Origin: Turicibacter sanguinis
GTDB taxonomy: Bacteria; Bacillota_I; Bacilli_A; MOL361; Turicibacteraceae
DNA: 64,000 bases
Direction of reading: 5' to 3'
Assembly: GCF_013046825.1 (NCBI RefSeq)
Contig: NZ_CP053187.1
Span: 1,601,501 to 1,665,500 of the forward strand
The translations under genes were made by a program, and so were the position numbers. The notes below the pieces were generated by a model, which was given only the letters and a program-made list of their open reading frames with translations, was not told the DNA's origin and searched no databases. This document shows positions 1 through 9,361 of the stretch, piece after piece. Each line of letters begins with the position of its first letter. Within the stretch, counting starts at the first letter, position 1.

Positions 1-1
1 A

Positions 2-616
2 AAGGGAGAAATCAAATTAGATGGTGTGAGTCTTAAGGCGCAAGCACCAAAAGAAATCGCAAAAAAAATGGCTGTCCTGCCACAAAGTCCGATTGTTCCT
101 TCAGGCCTTTTAGTCAAAGAATTAGTCTCTTATGGACGTTTCCCTTATCAAAGTGCGATGGGGGGATTAAAAGAAAAAGATATTGAAATGGTAAACTGGG
201 CAATGAAAGTAACAGGAATTGCTGAGTTTTCAGAGCGTTCAGTTGATAGCTTATCAGGCGGGCAACGTCAACGAGCATGGATTGCCATGGCTCTAGCTCA
301 AGAAACCGAGATTCTCGTTTTAGATGAACCAACGACGTATCTTGATATGGCGCATCAACTAGAAATTTTAATGCTACTTCAAAAACTAAACAAAGAGGAA
401 AATCGCACGATTGTGATGGTTTTACATGAGTTAAATAATGCGACGAAGTTCGCAGATTATTTAATTGGGGTGAAGGAAGGCGAGGTTGTTTTCCGTGGGA
501 AACCACTCGACGTGATTACTAATGAGAATTTATATACCTTATACGGGATTGATGCAAAGTTACAATTAGATGAAACGGGGCAGTATCCAATCTGCGTCGA
601 CTTTAGTATCAAATAA
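2..616 (+). CDS. Iron-siderophore ABC transporter ATP-binding protein, 5' end outside window
   Basis: This is the ATPase of a FecCD/FhuC-type importer for ferric siderophores or heme, which energises a membrane permease pair at the inner face of the membrane. The reading frame is open from base 2, so the Walker A half lies upstream of the window. Visible parts are the Q-loop region (AVLPQSP), the ABC signature LSGGQRQRA, Walker B (ILVLDEPTTYLDM) and the switch histidine in VLHE. The typical FhuC/FepC tail follows. An MFS gene starts 15 bp downstream, so the two are probably one operon. The exact substrate cannot be read from the sequence. Confidence 0.9.
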   Translation, partial: KGEIKLDGVSLKAQAPKEIAKKMAVLPQSPIVPSGLLVKELVSYGRFPYQSAMGGLKEKDIEMVNWAMKVTGIAEFSERSVDSLSGGQRQRAWIAMALAQETEILVLDEPTTYLDMAHQLEILMLLQKLNKEENRTIVMVLHELNNATKFADYLIGVKEGEVVFRGKPLDVITNENLYTLYGIDAKLQLDETGQYPICVDFSIK

Positions 617-631
617 GCTTAAGGAGAGAAT

Positions 632-1894
632 ATGTCAAATAAACTATACCACAAGAATTTTAACATCTTAGTTTTAGGGCAAATCATTTCGTTATTTGGA
701 AGTTCGATTCAACGATTTGCTTTGTCATTATATTTATTAGATTTAACAGGATCGGCGAGTATCTTTGCAACCATTCTTGCGATTTCAATGATTCCAGTCG
801 TTTTAATGTCACCAATTGCGGGAATTTTAGCCGACCGTGGAGATAAGAAAAAGTTAATGGTTAGCCTTGATATATTAAGTGCTATTTTATTAATTTTCTA
901 TTCAGTTATTGTCTTAAATGGGCAAGACAGTGCTTGGATGATTGCTATGGTAATGGTAATATTATCAGCTATTTCAACCATTTATCAACCTGTTGTGAAT
1001 ACGTGTATTCCAATTGTTGTAAAAGATGATCAATTAGTTCGCGCCAATGCGATTATTCAACAAGTCTCTTCACTAAGTAACTTCCTTGGCCCAATTTTAG
1101 CCGGAATGTTATATGGATTTTTCGGAATTACAGGTGTGATTACGCTAAATATGGTGAGCTTTTTATTCTCAGCTATCCTTGAGTTATTTTTAGATATTCC
1201 ACATCAAAAATCTGAGGAAAAACAATCGTTTAAAACTGTGTTTGTGACGGATATGAAGGAAAGCTATCGTTATTTAAGATATAAAAATCCAATCGTTTTT
1301 CGCATGCTTTTATTCTCGGGATTTTATAATCTCTTTTTAGTACCAGTCTTTAGTGTTGCGGCACCTTACTTAATTAAAGTCACATTCGGATTATCGTCAC
1401 AAGTTTATGGAATTGCAGAAGGAATCATTGCTCTTGGGATGATTATTGGAGGATTGATTATTACCGCGAAACCAACAAAATTCCACATCAAACGTGTACA
1501 CCATTTACTGTACTTTACCTCAATATCAATGGTGATGATGGGAATCTCAGTTTACTTATTTCAAAACGGACTAAGCACAGCTCTTATCAGTGTTATCTTA
1601 TTTACCGTATTTGGGATGATCATCATGGGAATTCTAGGTGTAGCCAATGTATTAAGTGCTGCATACTTATATCAAGCAACTGATGGGGCTATGCTTGGAA
1701 AAATTTTAGCCTTTGGATCAGCTTTTGCAATATTATGCATTCCACTAGGACAGATTCTATTTGGAGGCATGATTGAGATGTTGACACAGAACATTTACTG
1801 GTTGATTTACGTGGCAGCCATCTTTGTATTTGGAGTCACAATGCTCGTACGCTCAAATGTTTTACAAATTAAAGGAGAAATAAAAAACAGTTAG
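632..1894 (+). CDS. MFS transporter, MFS_3/MefA-like efflux type
   Basis: This is a 420-residue major facilitator with about 12 hydrophobic segments. The loop after the second segment carries motif A (GILADRGDKKKL), which supports a proton-coupled exporter. It has a good ribosome-binding site (AAGGAGAG) and sits 15 bp after the siderophore-type ABC ATPase. Related proteins export macrolides or siderophores; the neighbouring iron-uptake gene and PchR-like regulator favour a siderophore-related role, which is an inference. The stop codon lies inside the 5' arm of a bidirectional terminator shared with the convergent AraC gene. Confidence 0.85.
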   Translation: MSNKLYHKNFNILVLGQIISLFGSSIQRFALSLYLLDLTGSASIFATILAISMIPVVLMSPIAGILADRGDKKKLMVSLDILSAILLIFYSVIVLNGQDSAWMIAMVMVILSAISTIYQPVVNTCIPIVVKDDQLVRANAIIQQVSSLSNFLGPILAGMLYGFFGITGVITLNMVSFLFSAILELFLDIPHQKSEEKQSFKTVFVTDMKESYRYLRYKNPIVFRMLLFSGFYNLFLVPVFSVAAPYLIKVTFGLSSQVYGIAEGIIALGMIIGGLIITAKPTKFHIKRVHHLLYFTSISMVMMGISVYLFQNGLSTALISVILFTVFGMIIMGILGVANVLSAAYLYQATDGAMLGKILAFGSAFAILCIPLGQILFGGMIEMLTQNIYWLIYVAAIFVFGVTMLVRSNVLQIKGEIKNS

Positions 1895-1914
1895 AGTTCA
1901 TCTAACTGTTTTTT
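1882..1914. terminator. Bidirectional terminator between MFS and AraC genes
   Basis: A 10-bp stem (AACAGTTAGA with TCTAACTGTT) has a 5-nt loop, an A-run on one side and a T-run on the other. It can therefore stop transcription from both convergent genes. It overlaps the MFS stop codon. Confidence 0.85.
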
Positions 1915-2923
1915 AATTTCTACTATTATTTCGATATTGAAGTGGGGTGCATTCATACGTTTGTTTAAACATTTTAATAAAATTACTACTATAAAGATAT
2001 CCTGTTTCAGTTGCAATATCAGCAATACTTTTATCCGTTGTACACAACAGATTAGCCGCTAATGTCATGCGTAGAGAGGTTGTGAATTCTCCAATCGACA
2101 TATGATATTGATGAGAAAATCCGGCTTTTAACTTTTGTGGATTTAATAAAACTATTTCACTCAGTGTTTCAATCGTTGGAGGGTTAGAAATATTTTGAGT
2201 TAAAATATCATGAGCCTTTTGAATACTTTTAATATCCCTAGCACTTAAATTAAGATAACGATCTTTCCCAATTTGAACCTTTCCATGATGAAGTTGCTTC
2301 GTAAACGTATTATCATCAGATTCCTCGACTGTCTGAATAATCAACGAAATACATTGTAAAATACAACTTTCAAGCATTAAGGAATCGAGCATATTTTTGT
2401 TGGATAAAGTTTGCATTGTTTGTAAAATAGACATGACTTCAAGTGGAAGATAATTATACGTATAGTTTGTTGCAAATCGCTCAAAATCAAAATCATTTTT
2501 TAATAAAGGGCGAATCACATCATTGAAATAATTTTCATAAATCGTGATTTCTGCACCATGAAAATGTTGTCCTTTTGTCCAATTCTGCTTCCCTTTTAAA
2601 TCTTTTTCTACAACGAAAAAAGAAGAAGGTTTAAAAGAAGAAATGGGTTGATTATCAATTTGAAATTCTGTTGTCCCTTTGTGAACCGTTCCAAATCGAA
2701 CAAGTCGCTGTGGGTTATCAAAATTTAATGTAAAATGATGGGGAATCGTATAATCAGCAATCCCGAACTCATAATAACCAGGGCGTTCGTATAATAAGAA
2801 ATAGCCATTTTCAGGATGTTCAATATCTTTGAAAATTTTACAATACTTCTCTTGGAATGCCTTGAAATTTAACTCATAAAGGACCGCTTCTCGAAACTCC
2901 TCTGAAGAGTGAACGATTGTCAT
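1913..2923 (-). CDS. AraC-family transcriptional regulator
   Basis: This is a 336-residue DNA-binding regulator. About 230 N-terminal residues form an effector domain without a recognisable cupin signature. The C-terminal 100 residues carry the two helix-turn-helix units of AraC/XylS proteins, with the second ending in the family pattern IADIATETGYLYSSNFIKMFK. Length and layout resemble PchR-like regulators that sense siderophores, and the gene faces an iron-type ABC/MFS pair, so control of iron uptake is plausible. It starts at an ATG preceded by a weak GAGG site and is probably transcribed alone. Confidence 0.85.
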   Translation of the reverse strand: MTIVHSSEEFREAVLYELNFKAFQEKYCKIFKDIEHPENGYFLLYERPGYYEFGIADYTIPHHFTLNFDNPQRLVRFGTVHKGTTEFQIDNQPISSFKPSSFFVVEKDLKGKQNWTKGQHFHGAEITIYENYFNDVIRPLLKNDFDFERFATNYTYNYLPLEVMSILQTMQTLSNKNMLDSLMLESCILQCISLIIQTVEESDDNTFTKQLHHGKVQIGKDRYLNLSARDIKSIQKAHDILTQNISNPPTIETLSEIVLLNPQKLKAGFSHQYHMSIGEFTTSLRMTLAANLLCTTDKSIADIATETGYLYSSNFIKMFKQTYECTPLQYRNNSRN

Positions 2924-3025
2924 GCTAAAACCTCGCTGTCAAAAAAACTGATTTTAATTAAGTATAACATACTACAAAAGTCATTTTCAAAATGTATCTT
3001 TAAATGATTGAATTCGATAAAATAA

Positions 3026-3157
3026 TTGACTTTTTGTCTCTAAATGAGTTAAAATCTAATTATAAAAAATTAAATAATGAACTAGAACAAACGACACATG
3101 TAGTGCTTTGCACGTAAATCTGATTACGGTACAAGGTGACTTCGTGTGTCTTTTTTT
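3026..3157 (+). promoter_or_regulatory. Promoter and structured 5' leader of the DUF2798 gene, unknown class
   Basis: TTGACT at 3026-3031 and TAAAAT at 3050-3055 (18-bp spacer) form a sigma-A-type promoter. The leader contains an 8-bp closing stem (3093-3100 with 3143-3150) followed by seven Ts, so it can act as an intrinsic terminator. Inside are two further hairpins, GTGC/GCAC and CGTAA/TTACG, giving a multi-branch fold. This is the layout of a cis-regulatory RNA. I could not match it to a riboswitch class I know. Confidence 0.55.
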
Positions 3158-3189
3158 GCGTTCTTTTATGAAAAGAAAGGAAAGATACT

Positions 3190-3696
3190 ATGCCAAAAAC
3201 AAAAATTCAAAAATTATTCTTTGCTGTACTAACTGTTTTTATTACAGTTCATTTATTCGTCTTTTATAACGTAGCCATTGAAATGGGAGGAATGTCAAAT
3301 CAAGTCTTTGTTACTTCTTTAAAAATCGTTCCGATTGAATTCATCTTCGCCTTACTTATTGAAATATTTATTGCAGGTCCTCTTTCAGAAAAACTTGCTT
3401 TTAGTATGATTGATTTCAAAAAAGATAGCCAAGTGATTATTACAACCGTATTTATTTGCTCGACTATTGTCTTCATGTGTCCTTTAATGTCATTAGTTTC
3501 AACTATTTTATTCCACGGTTTCACAAGCGAACTAATTGCTACTTGGTTCCAAAATATTGTGATTAACTTACCCTTTGCTTTCTTTACTCAAATTTTCTTT
3601 GTTCAACCCTTTGTTAGATATATTTTCCGATTTGTCTTTAAACACCAGTTAGATAATGAAAAACAGTACGATACAAATGAAATTGAAGTCGCTTAA
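3190..3696 (+). CDS. DUF2798 family membrane protein
   Basis: This is a 168-residue integral membrane protein with four hydrophobic segments, arranged as two related halves of about 70 residues as in DUF2798 proteins. Function is unknown for the family. It has a clear AAAGGAAAG site before the ATG and follows the structured leader at 3093-3157, so its expression is probably adjusted by premature termination. It is monocistronic, with a strong terminator directly after it. Confidence 0.75.
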   Translation: MPKTKIQKLFFAVLTVFITVHLFVFYNVAIEMGGMSNQVFVTSLKIVPIEFIFALLIEIFIAGPLSEKLAFSMIDFKKDSQVIITTVFICSTIVFMCPLMSLVSTILFHGFTSELIATWFQNIVINLPFAFFTQIFFVQPFVRYIFRFVFKHQLDNEKQYDTNEIEVA

Positions 3697-3700
3697 GATG

Positions 3701-3737
3701 AAAAAGTTATCCTCCTAATTGAGGATAACTTTTTTTC
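3701..3737 (+). terminator. Intrinsic terminator after the DUF2798 gene
   Basis: A stem of AGTTATCCTC with GAGGATAACT has a 6-nt loop and is followed by seven Ts. Confidence 0.9.
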
Positions 3738-3857
3738 TAATACTAAAATATGACATCCAAACGGAATAAAGGGGGGATGATTGACATAAAATAAAGAGAA
3801 TTCACAATTAAATAGTATTAAGCATGATGAAACGTGCTTATTCAAACCATCATTAAA

Positions 3858-4027
3858 ACGTAGAGGTTGCGAAGGCTTAAGAGTACTAATAACGAGGTAA
3901 GCGCGATGACTTATTGGGAAAGGAAGATTCGCCGAAGAGATTAACTGACGCTTTAAGGTTAATTCTCTGGGGGTGCATAAAAGATATGCATCACTGTCAC
4001 AAAAATCACTTTGTGGTGTGCTACATT
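3858..4027 (+). promoter_or_regulatory. Lysine riboswitch (L box)
   Basis: The conserved L-box blocks occur in order: AGAGGTTGCGAAGGCTTAAG near 3862, GAAAGGAAGATTCGCCGAAG near 3938, the TTCTCTGGGGGTGC stretch near 3962, and ACTGTCAC near 3993. A closing stem pairs GTAG at about 3860 with CTAC at 4021. It lies directly before an intrinsic terminator and then lysA. Known L boxes bind lysine and favour termination, so lysine would repress the whole downstream operon. Confidence 0.93.
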
Positions 4028-4061
4028 TGAGGATATCCCAACCGATTTTTCGGTATATTAA

Positions 4062-4093
4062 AGGCCCCTTGAATGTATTCGAGGGGCTTTTTT
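4062..4093 (+). terminator. Riboswitch-controlled terminator before lysA
   Basis: A GC-rich stem (GCCCCTTGAAT with ATTCGAGGGGC) is followed by six Ts. It lies between the lysine aptamer and the lysA ribosome-binding site and is the likely expression platform. Confidence 0.9.
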
Positions 4094-4126
4094 AGTGCCT
4101 TATCAAAATGAAAAAAGGAGTCTAGG

Positions 4127-5419
4127 ATGAAACTACATGGAACAATGAACATTGAAAATCAACAATTATTTATTGGAGGGGTAAGTTGTCAAACATTGGT
4201 TAACACTTATCAAACACCACTTTATGTCTTTGACGAAGCACTACTTAGACAAAATTGCAAAGATTATAGGAAGCATTTTAAAGTTGAGGAGCGAGGGAAT
4301 CGTGTGGCTTATGCCGGAAAAGCTTTCTTGCCACTTTACATGTGTCACCTGATTAAAGAAGAGGGGCTTTATCTTGATGTTGTATCTGGTGGTGAACTGT
4401 ATACTGCTTATAAAGCTGATTTTCCAATGGATCATGTTTTGTTTCATGGTAATAATAAGACATTTGATGAAATCAACATGGGCTTAGAGTATGGTGTCGG
4501 TGTTTTTGTAGTTGATAATTACTATGAACTAGAGACGCTAAATACAATGTGTCATAAACGTGGTAAACAACAAAATGTTTATTTAAGAATTACACCTGGT
4601 ATCGAAGCACATACACACGACTACATTAAAACAGGACAAATCGATTCGAAATTTGGATTCACCTTATCGAATGGGGACTTACAAAGATGTCTTGAAGTGT
4701 TTCATAAGTATGAGCATTTAAATTTAATTGGTTTGCATGCGCACATTGGATCACAAATTTTTGATGTGAATCCCTTTTTAGATGAAGTTGAGATTATGAT
4801 GACACTCGTAAAAGATATTAAAGAGCAATTTGGATTTGAGATTACTGATGTTGATTTAGGTGGAGGAGTCGGCGTTTATTACACAGAGAAGGATGCACCT
4901 AAATCGATTGCACAGTTTTGTGAGGCAATTTTAACAAAAGCCCAGACGGTTTGCGAAACTTTACAAATAGATATTCCAAGATTGATTATTGAACCAGGGC
5001 GCTCAATTGTTGCCAATGCAGGAAGTACTTTATATACGGTTGGGTCAATGAAAGATATTAAAGATGTTAGAACTTATGTTAGTGTCGATGGAGGAATGAC
5101 AGATAATATTAGGCCTTCTTTATATCAAGCGGTTTATGAATGTGCCATTGCAAATTGGATGGAATCAGGAAACGAGCGTCATGTTACGATTGCCGGAAAA
5201 TGTTGCGAAAGTGGGGATATCTTAATAACTGACGTTGACGTAAATAAGATTGAAAGTGGGGACATTTTGATTATCACCTCAACAGGTGCTTATGGTTATT
5301 CCATGTCCTCAAATTATAATAAAATTCCAAAAGCAGCAGTTGTTGCTGTGAAAGATGGTGAGGCTCAATTAATTTGTCGTCGTCAAACATATGAAGAACT
5401 TCTATCACTAGAAGTTTAA
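4127..5419 (+). CDS. lysA: Diaminopimelate decarboxylase
   Basis: LysA performs the last step of lysine synthesis, the PLP-dependent decarboxylation of meso-diaminopimelate. The 430-residue protein is a full-length fold-III decarboxylase: the PLP lysine is in YAGKAF (about residue 65), followed by HAHIGSQI, the GGGVG phosphate-binding loop, EPGRS, and the CESGD and STGAYGYSM active-site motifs near the C-terminus. It has an AAAGGAG site. It is the first gene of the riboswitch-controlled operon, an unusual place for the final enzyme. Confidence 0.97.
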   Translation: MKLHGTMNIENQQLFIGGVSCQTLVNTYQTPLYVFDEALLRQNCKDYRKHFKVEERGNRVAYAGKAFLPLYMCHLIKEEGLYLDVVSGGELYTAYKADFPMDHVLFHGNNKTFDEINMGLEYGVGVFVVDNYYELETLNTMCHKRGKQQNVYLRITPGIEAHTHDYIKTGQIDSKFGFTLSNGDLQRCLEVFHKYEHLNLIGLHAHIGSQIFDVNPFLDEVEIMMTLVKDIKEQFGFEITDVDLGGGVGVYYTEKDAPKSIAQFCEAILTKAQTVCETLQIDIPRLIIEPGRSIVANAGSTLYTVGSMKDIKDVRTYVSVDGGMTDNIRPSLYQAVYECAIANWMESGNERHVTIAGKCCESGDILITDVDVNKIESGDILIITSTGAYGYSMSSNYNKIPKAAVVAVKDGEAQLICRRQTYEELLSLEV

Positions 5420-5443
5420 AGAGGTAAACAGGAGGGGAATTAA

Positions 5444-6649
5444 ATGGGGATTTTAGTGCATAAATATGGCGGCACATCAGTTGCAAGTACGGATAAAATC
5501 AAAAATATTGCTAAAAAAATAGTCGCTGAAAAAGAAAAGGGACATGATCTGGTCGTTGTTGTTTCAGCCATGGGAAAAACCACAGATGATTTGATTGAAT
5601 TATCAAAAAAAATATCAACTAATCCTGATAAACGAGATCTTGATATGCTCTTATCAACGGGGGAACAAGTATCCATTTCCTTATTATCGATGGCGCTTAA
5701 AGAATACGGTGTGGATGCAATTTGTTTAACCGGATTTCAGGCTGGTATCAAAACCCAAGGTCCTCATACAAAAAATAAAATCATTGATATCGACATTGAA
5801 AAAGTAAAATCGTATTTAAAAGAAGGAAAAGTTGTCGTCGTCGCAGGATTTCAAGGTATGAATGAAAAAGGTGACATTACAACACTTGGTCGTGGGGGTT
5901 CCGATACAACAGCTGTCGCTTTAGCAGCCAAACTACGAGGAGGATGTCATATTTATACGGATGTCGATGGAATCTACTCTGTTGATCCGCGTCTATATAA
6001 AGAGGCAAAGAAATTAGATGATATTAGCTATGAAGAAATGATGGAAATGGCGAGTCTTGGAGCTGGAATCATGGAACCAAGAGCTGTTGAAATTGGTTGT
6101 AAATATCAAATTCCAATTTATGTAGCATCTAGTCAGCATGATATCACGGGGACAACAATTAGGGGAGTTGATCATAATATGGAGGAGAACGTCATTACAG
6201 GATTAAGTATCAGTGACGATGTGTTAATGGTGACTATCAGCAATCTTGAATTTAAGGTTGAAAATATTGCAATAGTTTTTGAAAAATTAGCAGAAGCGAA
6301 TATTAATGTGGATATGATTAGTCAAACGGGACCGATTAATGGGATCGTTAATCTTTCTTTTACTGCATCAACAGACGATTATGATGTCATCAAGGAAGTC
6401 ATGCAACAACTAAAAAAACAGTATCAAGAAATTGACATTGAACTTGAAGATGATATTACAAAAGTCTCAGTGATTGGGGTTGGAATGTTGAATCAAAGTG
6501 GAGTAACGGAAAAAATATTTAGAATTCTAGCTAATCATCATATCTCATTTAGACAGGTAACGACATCTGAAATCAGCATTTCCTATACCATCAATAAAAA
6601 GGATAAGGCAACAACAGTTGCTGTTTTAGCCGGAGAATTAGGCTTATAA
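5444..6649 (+). CDS. lysC: Aspartokinase, lysine-sensitive type
   Basis: This enzyme phosphorylates L-aspartate, the committed step of the aspartate pathway. The 401-residue protein starts with the kinase motif KYGGTSVAS, continues through FQGM and the TTLGRGGSDTTAVALA nucleotide/substrate loop, and ends in two ACT domains (about residues 260-400). ACT domains usually give lysine or lysine-plus-threonine feedback inhibition. It has an AGGAGGGG site and lies 24 bp after lysA. Transcription is expected to be lysine-repressed through the upstream L box. Confidence 0.96.
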   Translation: MGILVHKYGGTSVASTDKIKNIAKKIVAEKEKGHDLVVVVSAMGKTTDDLIELSKKISTNPDKRDLDMLLSTGEQVSISLLSMALKEYGVDAICLTGFQAGIKTQGPHTKNKIIDIDIEKVKSYLKEGKVVVVAGFQGMNEKGDITTLGRGGSDTTAVALAAKLRGGCHIYTDVDGIYSVDPRLYKEAKKLDDISYEEMMEMASLGAGIMEPRAVEIGCKYQIPIYVASSQHDITGTTIRGVDHNMEENVITGLSISDDVLMVTISNLEFKVENIAIVFEKLAEANINVDMISQTGPINGIVNLSFTASTDDYDVIKEVMQQLKKQYQEIDIELEDDITKVSVIGVGMLNQSGVTEKIFRILANHHISFRQVTTSEISISYTINKKDKATTVAVLAGELGL

Positions 6650-6667
6650 CTTAGGGGAGTGATTAAT

Positions 6668-7660
6668 TTGAAAAAAGTAAATGTTGCAATTGTAGGGGCG
6701 ACTGGATTAGTTGGGCAAACTTTTTTAAAGGTACTCGAGGAGCGTCAGTTTCCGATTAATCATTTATTTCTACTAGCATCAAGTCGCTCGGTTGGAAAAA
6801 AAATCGAGTTTGCTGGAAAAGTTTACACGGTAGAAGAGTTAACACCAGATTCCTTTAATAAAGACATTGATATCGCGTTATTTTCAGCAGGTGGAAGCGT
6901 CAGCAAAAAGTATGCACCGATTGCTGCGGCTCATGGTATACGTGTTGTTGATAACTCGAGTGCTTGGCGAATGAATGACAAGATTCCTTTAGTCGTGCCA
7001 GAGGTTAATGCGAATGTATTAACGGAGGATGATTATATTATTGCAAATCCAAACTGCTCAACCATTCAATGCGTCGTGCCGTTACAAGTATTGCATAAAG
7101 CTTATCAAATTAAACGAATTGTCTATTCAACGTATCAGGCTGTATCAGGTTCAGGTGTGAAAGGATTAAGGGATTTAGAAAGTGATATTCAAGGAGAAAG
7201 AGTGTCATTTTATCCGCATCCGATTGCCTATAATTGTCTACCTCATATCGATGATTTTTTAGATAACGGATATACAAAAGAAGAAATGAAAATGGTTAAT
7301 GAAACGAGAAAAATTCTTGGAGATAATAACCTAAAAATTACAGCCACCACAGTTCGAGTACCTGTTAGATTTGGACATAGTATTGCCATTAATGTCGAGC
7401 TTGAACACCCTTTTGAATTAGAAGAGGTAGTTGAAAAATTAAGAGCGGCTGAGGGAATTGTAGTAGTAGATGATGTTGCAAACAATGAATATCCACTTGC
7501 TCTTTGTGCTGAGGGAAAAGATGAAGTGTTTGTCGGACGAATTCGTCGTGATTTTAGTGTTGAAAATGGATTAAATTTATGGGTAGTTGCCGATAACATA
7601 AGAAAAGGAGCGGCGACAAATACCGTTCAAATTGCACAGCAATTATTAAAATACTTATAA
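6668..7660 (+). CDS. asd: Aspartate-semialdehyde dehydrogenase
   Basis: Asd reduces aspartyl phosphate to aspartate semialdehyde with NADPH. The sequence has the N-terminal dinucleotide loop VAIVGATGLVGQ, the catalytic cysteine in NPNCSTIQ and the histidine in VRVPVRFGHS. I place the start at TTG 6668 because AGGGGAG at 6653-6659 is 8 bases upstream of it. The in-frame GTG at 6659 would overlap that site. The protein is then 330 residues, normal for the family. Confidence 0.95.
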   Translation: MKKVNVAIVGATGLVGQTFLKVLEERQFPINHLFLLASSRSVGKKIEFAGKVYTVEELTPDSFNKDIDIALFSAGGSVSKKYAPIAAAHGIRVVDNSSAWRMNDKIPLVVPEVNANVLTEDDYIIANPNCSTIQCVVPLQVLHKAYQIKRIVYSTYQAVSGSGVKGLRDLESDIQGERVSFYPHPIAYNCLPHIDDFLDNGYTKEEMKMVNETRKILGDNNLKITATTVRVPVRFGHSIAINVELEHPFELEEVVEKLRAAEGIVVVDDVANNEYPLALCAEGKDEVFVGRIRRDFSVENGLNLWVVADNIRKGAATNTVQIAQQLLKYL

Positions 7661-7694
7661 ATGTAGCTTTTTACGCAGAAAGAGTTGAACTAGG

Positions 7695-8585
7695 ATGACT
7701 AAATTTATTGGAGCAGGAGTCGCATTAATTACGCCGTTTAAAAATGAGGAAGTAGATTACGAAGCTCTTCGCGCTTTGATTGAATGGCATATTCAAAATT
7801 CCACAGATGCCATTATTGTTTGCGGAACAACTGGTGAATCTGCCACGATGAGTGATACAGAGCGAAAAACGGTGATTAAGTTTACGGTAGAAGTTGTAAA
7901 ATCTCGTATTCCGGTCATTGCTGGAAGTGGGAGCAATAATACGCCCTACGCGATTGAATTGAGTCGGTATTGTGAATCAGTTGGCGTAGATGGTTTGCTT
8001 GTCGTGACACCTTATTATAATAAGGCAACAGATTTAGGACTGATCAAACATTATGAAGCTATCGCGTCATCGGTTAAGATTCCAATTATTTTATATAATG
8101 TTCCCTCAAGAACAGGAGTTAATTTGAAACCACATGTAGTGAAACAACTGAGCGGGATTAAAAATATTATTGGAATTAAGGAAGCGAGCGGTGATTTTTC
8201 ACAAGTTGCTGAAATCATGAGATTATGTGGTTCTGATTTTGCGATGTACAGTGGAAATGATGATATGATTGTTCCCATTTTATCGCTTGGCGGAGTCGGT
8301 GTAATTTCCGTCGTGAGTAATATTTTACCTAAAGAAACGCATGAACTAGTCATGAGTTATTTACAAGGTGATACGAATAAAGCTTTAAGGTTACAACTTG
8401 CGATGAAGTCATTGATTGATGCTTTATTTATCGAAGTAAATCCAATCCCGATCAAAACAGCTATGAATTTGCTGGGAATGAAGGCCGGAACTTTGAGATT
8501 ACCTTTATGTGAGATGACAGAAGAACATGCAAAAATACTTAAAGAAGAACTTACAGCTTATGGAAAGTGGCACGAGGTGAAGTAA
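7695..8585 (+). CDS. dapA: 4-hydroxy-tetrahydrodipicolinate synthase
   Basis: DapA condenses pyruvate with aspartate semialdehyde, the first reaction specific to lysine. The 296-residue protein has CGTTGESATMS, the YYNK segment, the tyrosine in YNVPSRTG and the Schiff-base lysine in IIGIKEASGD (about residue 160). It is the fourth gene of the lysine operon. Its 3' end contains the ribosome-binding site of dapB, which starts one base after its stop, so the two are translationally linked. Confidence 0.97.
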   Translation: MTKFIGAGVALITPFKNEEVDYEALRALIEWHIQNSTDAIIVCGTTGESATMSDTERKTVIKFTVEVVKSRIPVIAGSGSNNTPYAIELSRYCESVGVDGLLVVTPYYNKATDLGLIKHYEAIASSVKIPIILYNVPSRTGVNLKPHVVKQLSGIKNIIGIKEASGDFSQVAEIMRLCGSDFAMYSGNDDMIVPILSLGGVGVISVVSNILPKETHELVMSYLQGDTNKALRLQLAMKSLIDALFIEVNPIPIKTAMNLLGMKAGTLRLPLCEMTEEHAKILKEELTAYGKWHEVK

Positions 8586-8586
8586 C

Positions 8587-9348
8587 ATGATTAGAATTGG
8601 ACTTAGTGGATGTTTAGGGACGATGGGACAAATTATCAGTGAGTTGATTGAACAACAAGATGGGGTAGAGCTAGTGTTTGGAATTGATAAGCGAGCGGGA
8701 GAGATTGACGTTTTGTATCCAGTTTTCTCTTTACCAAAGGAAGTTAACCTCTCATGTGATGTCATCATTGATTTTTCAAATGCGGGCAATGTCGATGATT
8801 TAATTGATTATTGTATCTCGAATCAGGTGGCGGCTGTTATTGCTACAACAGGGTTAAGTGAGAAGCAAGAAGAAAAGATTAAAGAGGCAGCACGCATCAT
8901 TCCGATTTTTAGATCGGCCAATACATCGCTTGGAATCAATGTGTTACTTGATTTAGTGAAGAAGGCAACAAGTATTTTAAGTGATAATTTTGATATTGAG
9001 ATCATTGAAAAACATCATAATAAAAAAGTTGATGCACCGAGTGGAACAGCATATATGATTGCGAGTACGATTAATGAGGAGCTCCATCATTCGATGAAAT
9101 ATAATTATGGCCGTCAAGGAAATGACTCAAAGCGTTTAGAAAATGAAATTGGAATTCATTCAGTTCGTGGTGGAACCATTCCCGGGGAACATATCGTTAT
9201 TTTTGCTGGCTTAGATGAAGTTATTGAAATCAAACATACTGCATTATCAAAAAAAATATTTGCAAAGCAAGCTATTAAAGCAGCTGAGTTTATTGCCCAT
9301 AATAAACCACAGTTATATAACATGGGAGATTTAATGAATCAATACTAG
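8587..9348 (+). CDS. dapB: 4-hydroxy-tetrahydrodipicolinate reductase
   Basis: DapB reduces the product of DapA to tetrahydrodipicolinate using NAD(P)H. The 253-residue protein has the dinucleotide loop near the N-terminus ([10 protein letters not shown]), the ATTGLS segment and the catalytic [13 protein letters not shown] motif. Its start codon follows the dapA stop by one base, and the GAGGTGAAG site lies within dapA. Confidence 0.97.
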   Translation: MIRIGLSGCLGTMGQIISELIEQQDGVELVFGIDKRAGEIDVLYPVFSLPKEVNLSCDVIIDFSNAGNVDDLIDYCISNQVAAVIATTGLSEKQEEKIKEAARIIPIFRSANTSLGINVLLDLVKKATSILSDNFDIEIIEKHHNKKVDAPSGTAYMIASTINEELHHSMKYNYGRQGNDSKRLENEIGIHSVRGGTIPGEHIVIFAGLDEVIEIKHTALSKKIFAKQAIKAAEFIAHNKPQLYNMGDLMNQY

Positions 9349-9361
9349 GGGGGATTTTTTA

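Noticed and set aside
3093-3157. Assignment of the DUF2798 leader to guanidine, purine, manganese or fluoride riboswitches
   Set aside because: None of the conserved core sequences of these classes that I know could be found.
7243-7599. Open frames antisense to strong genes, such as here against asd
   Set aside because: They lack ribosome-binding sites, have odd composition and lie fully opposite conserved genes; they are coding shadows.
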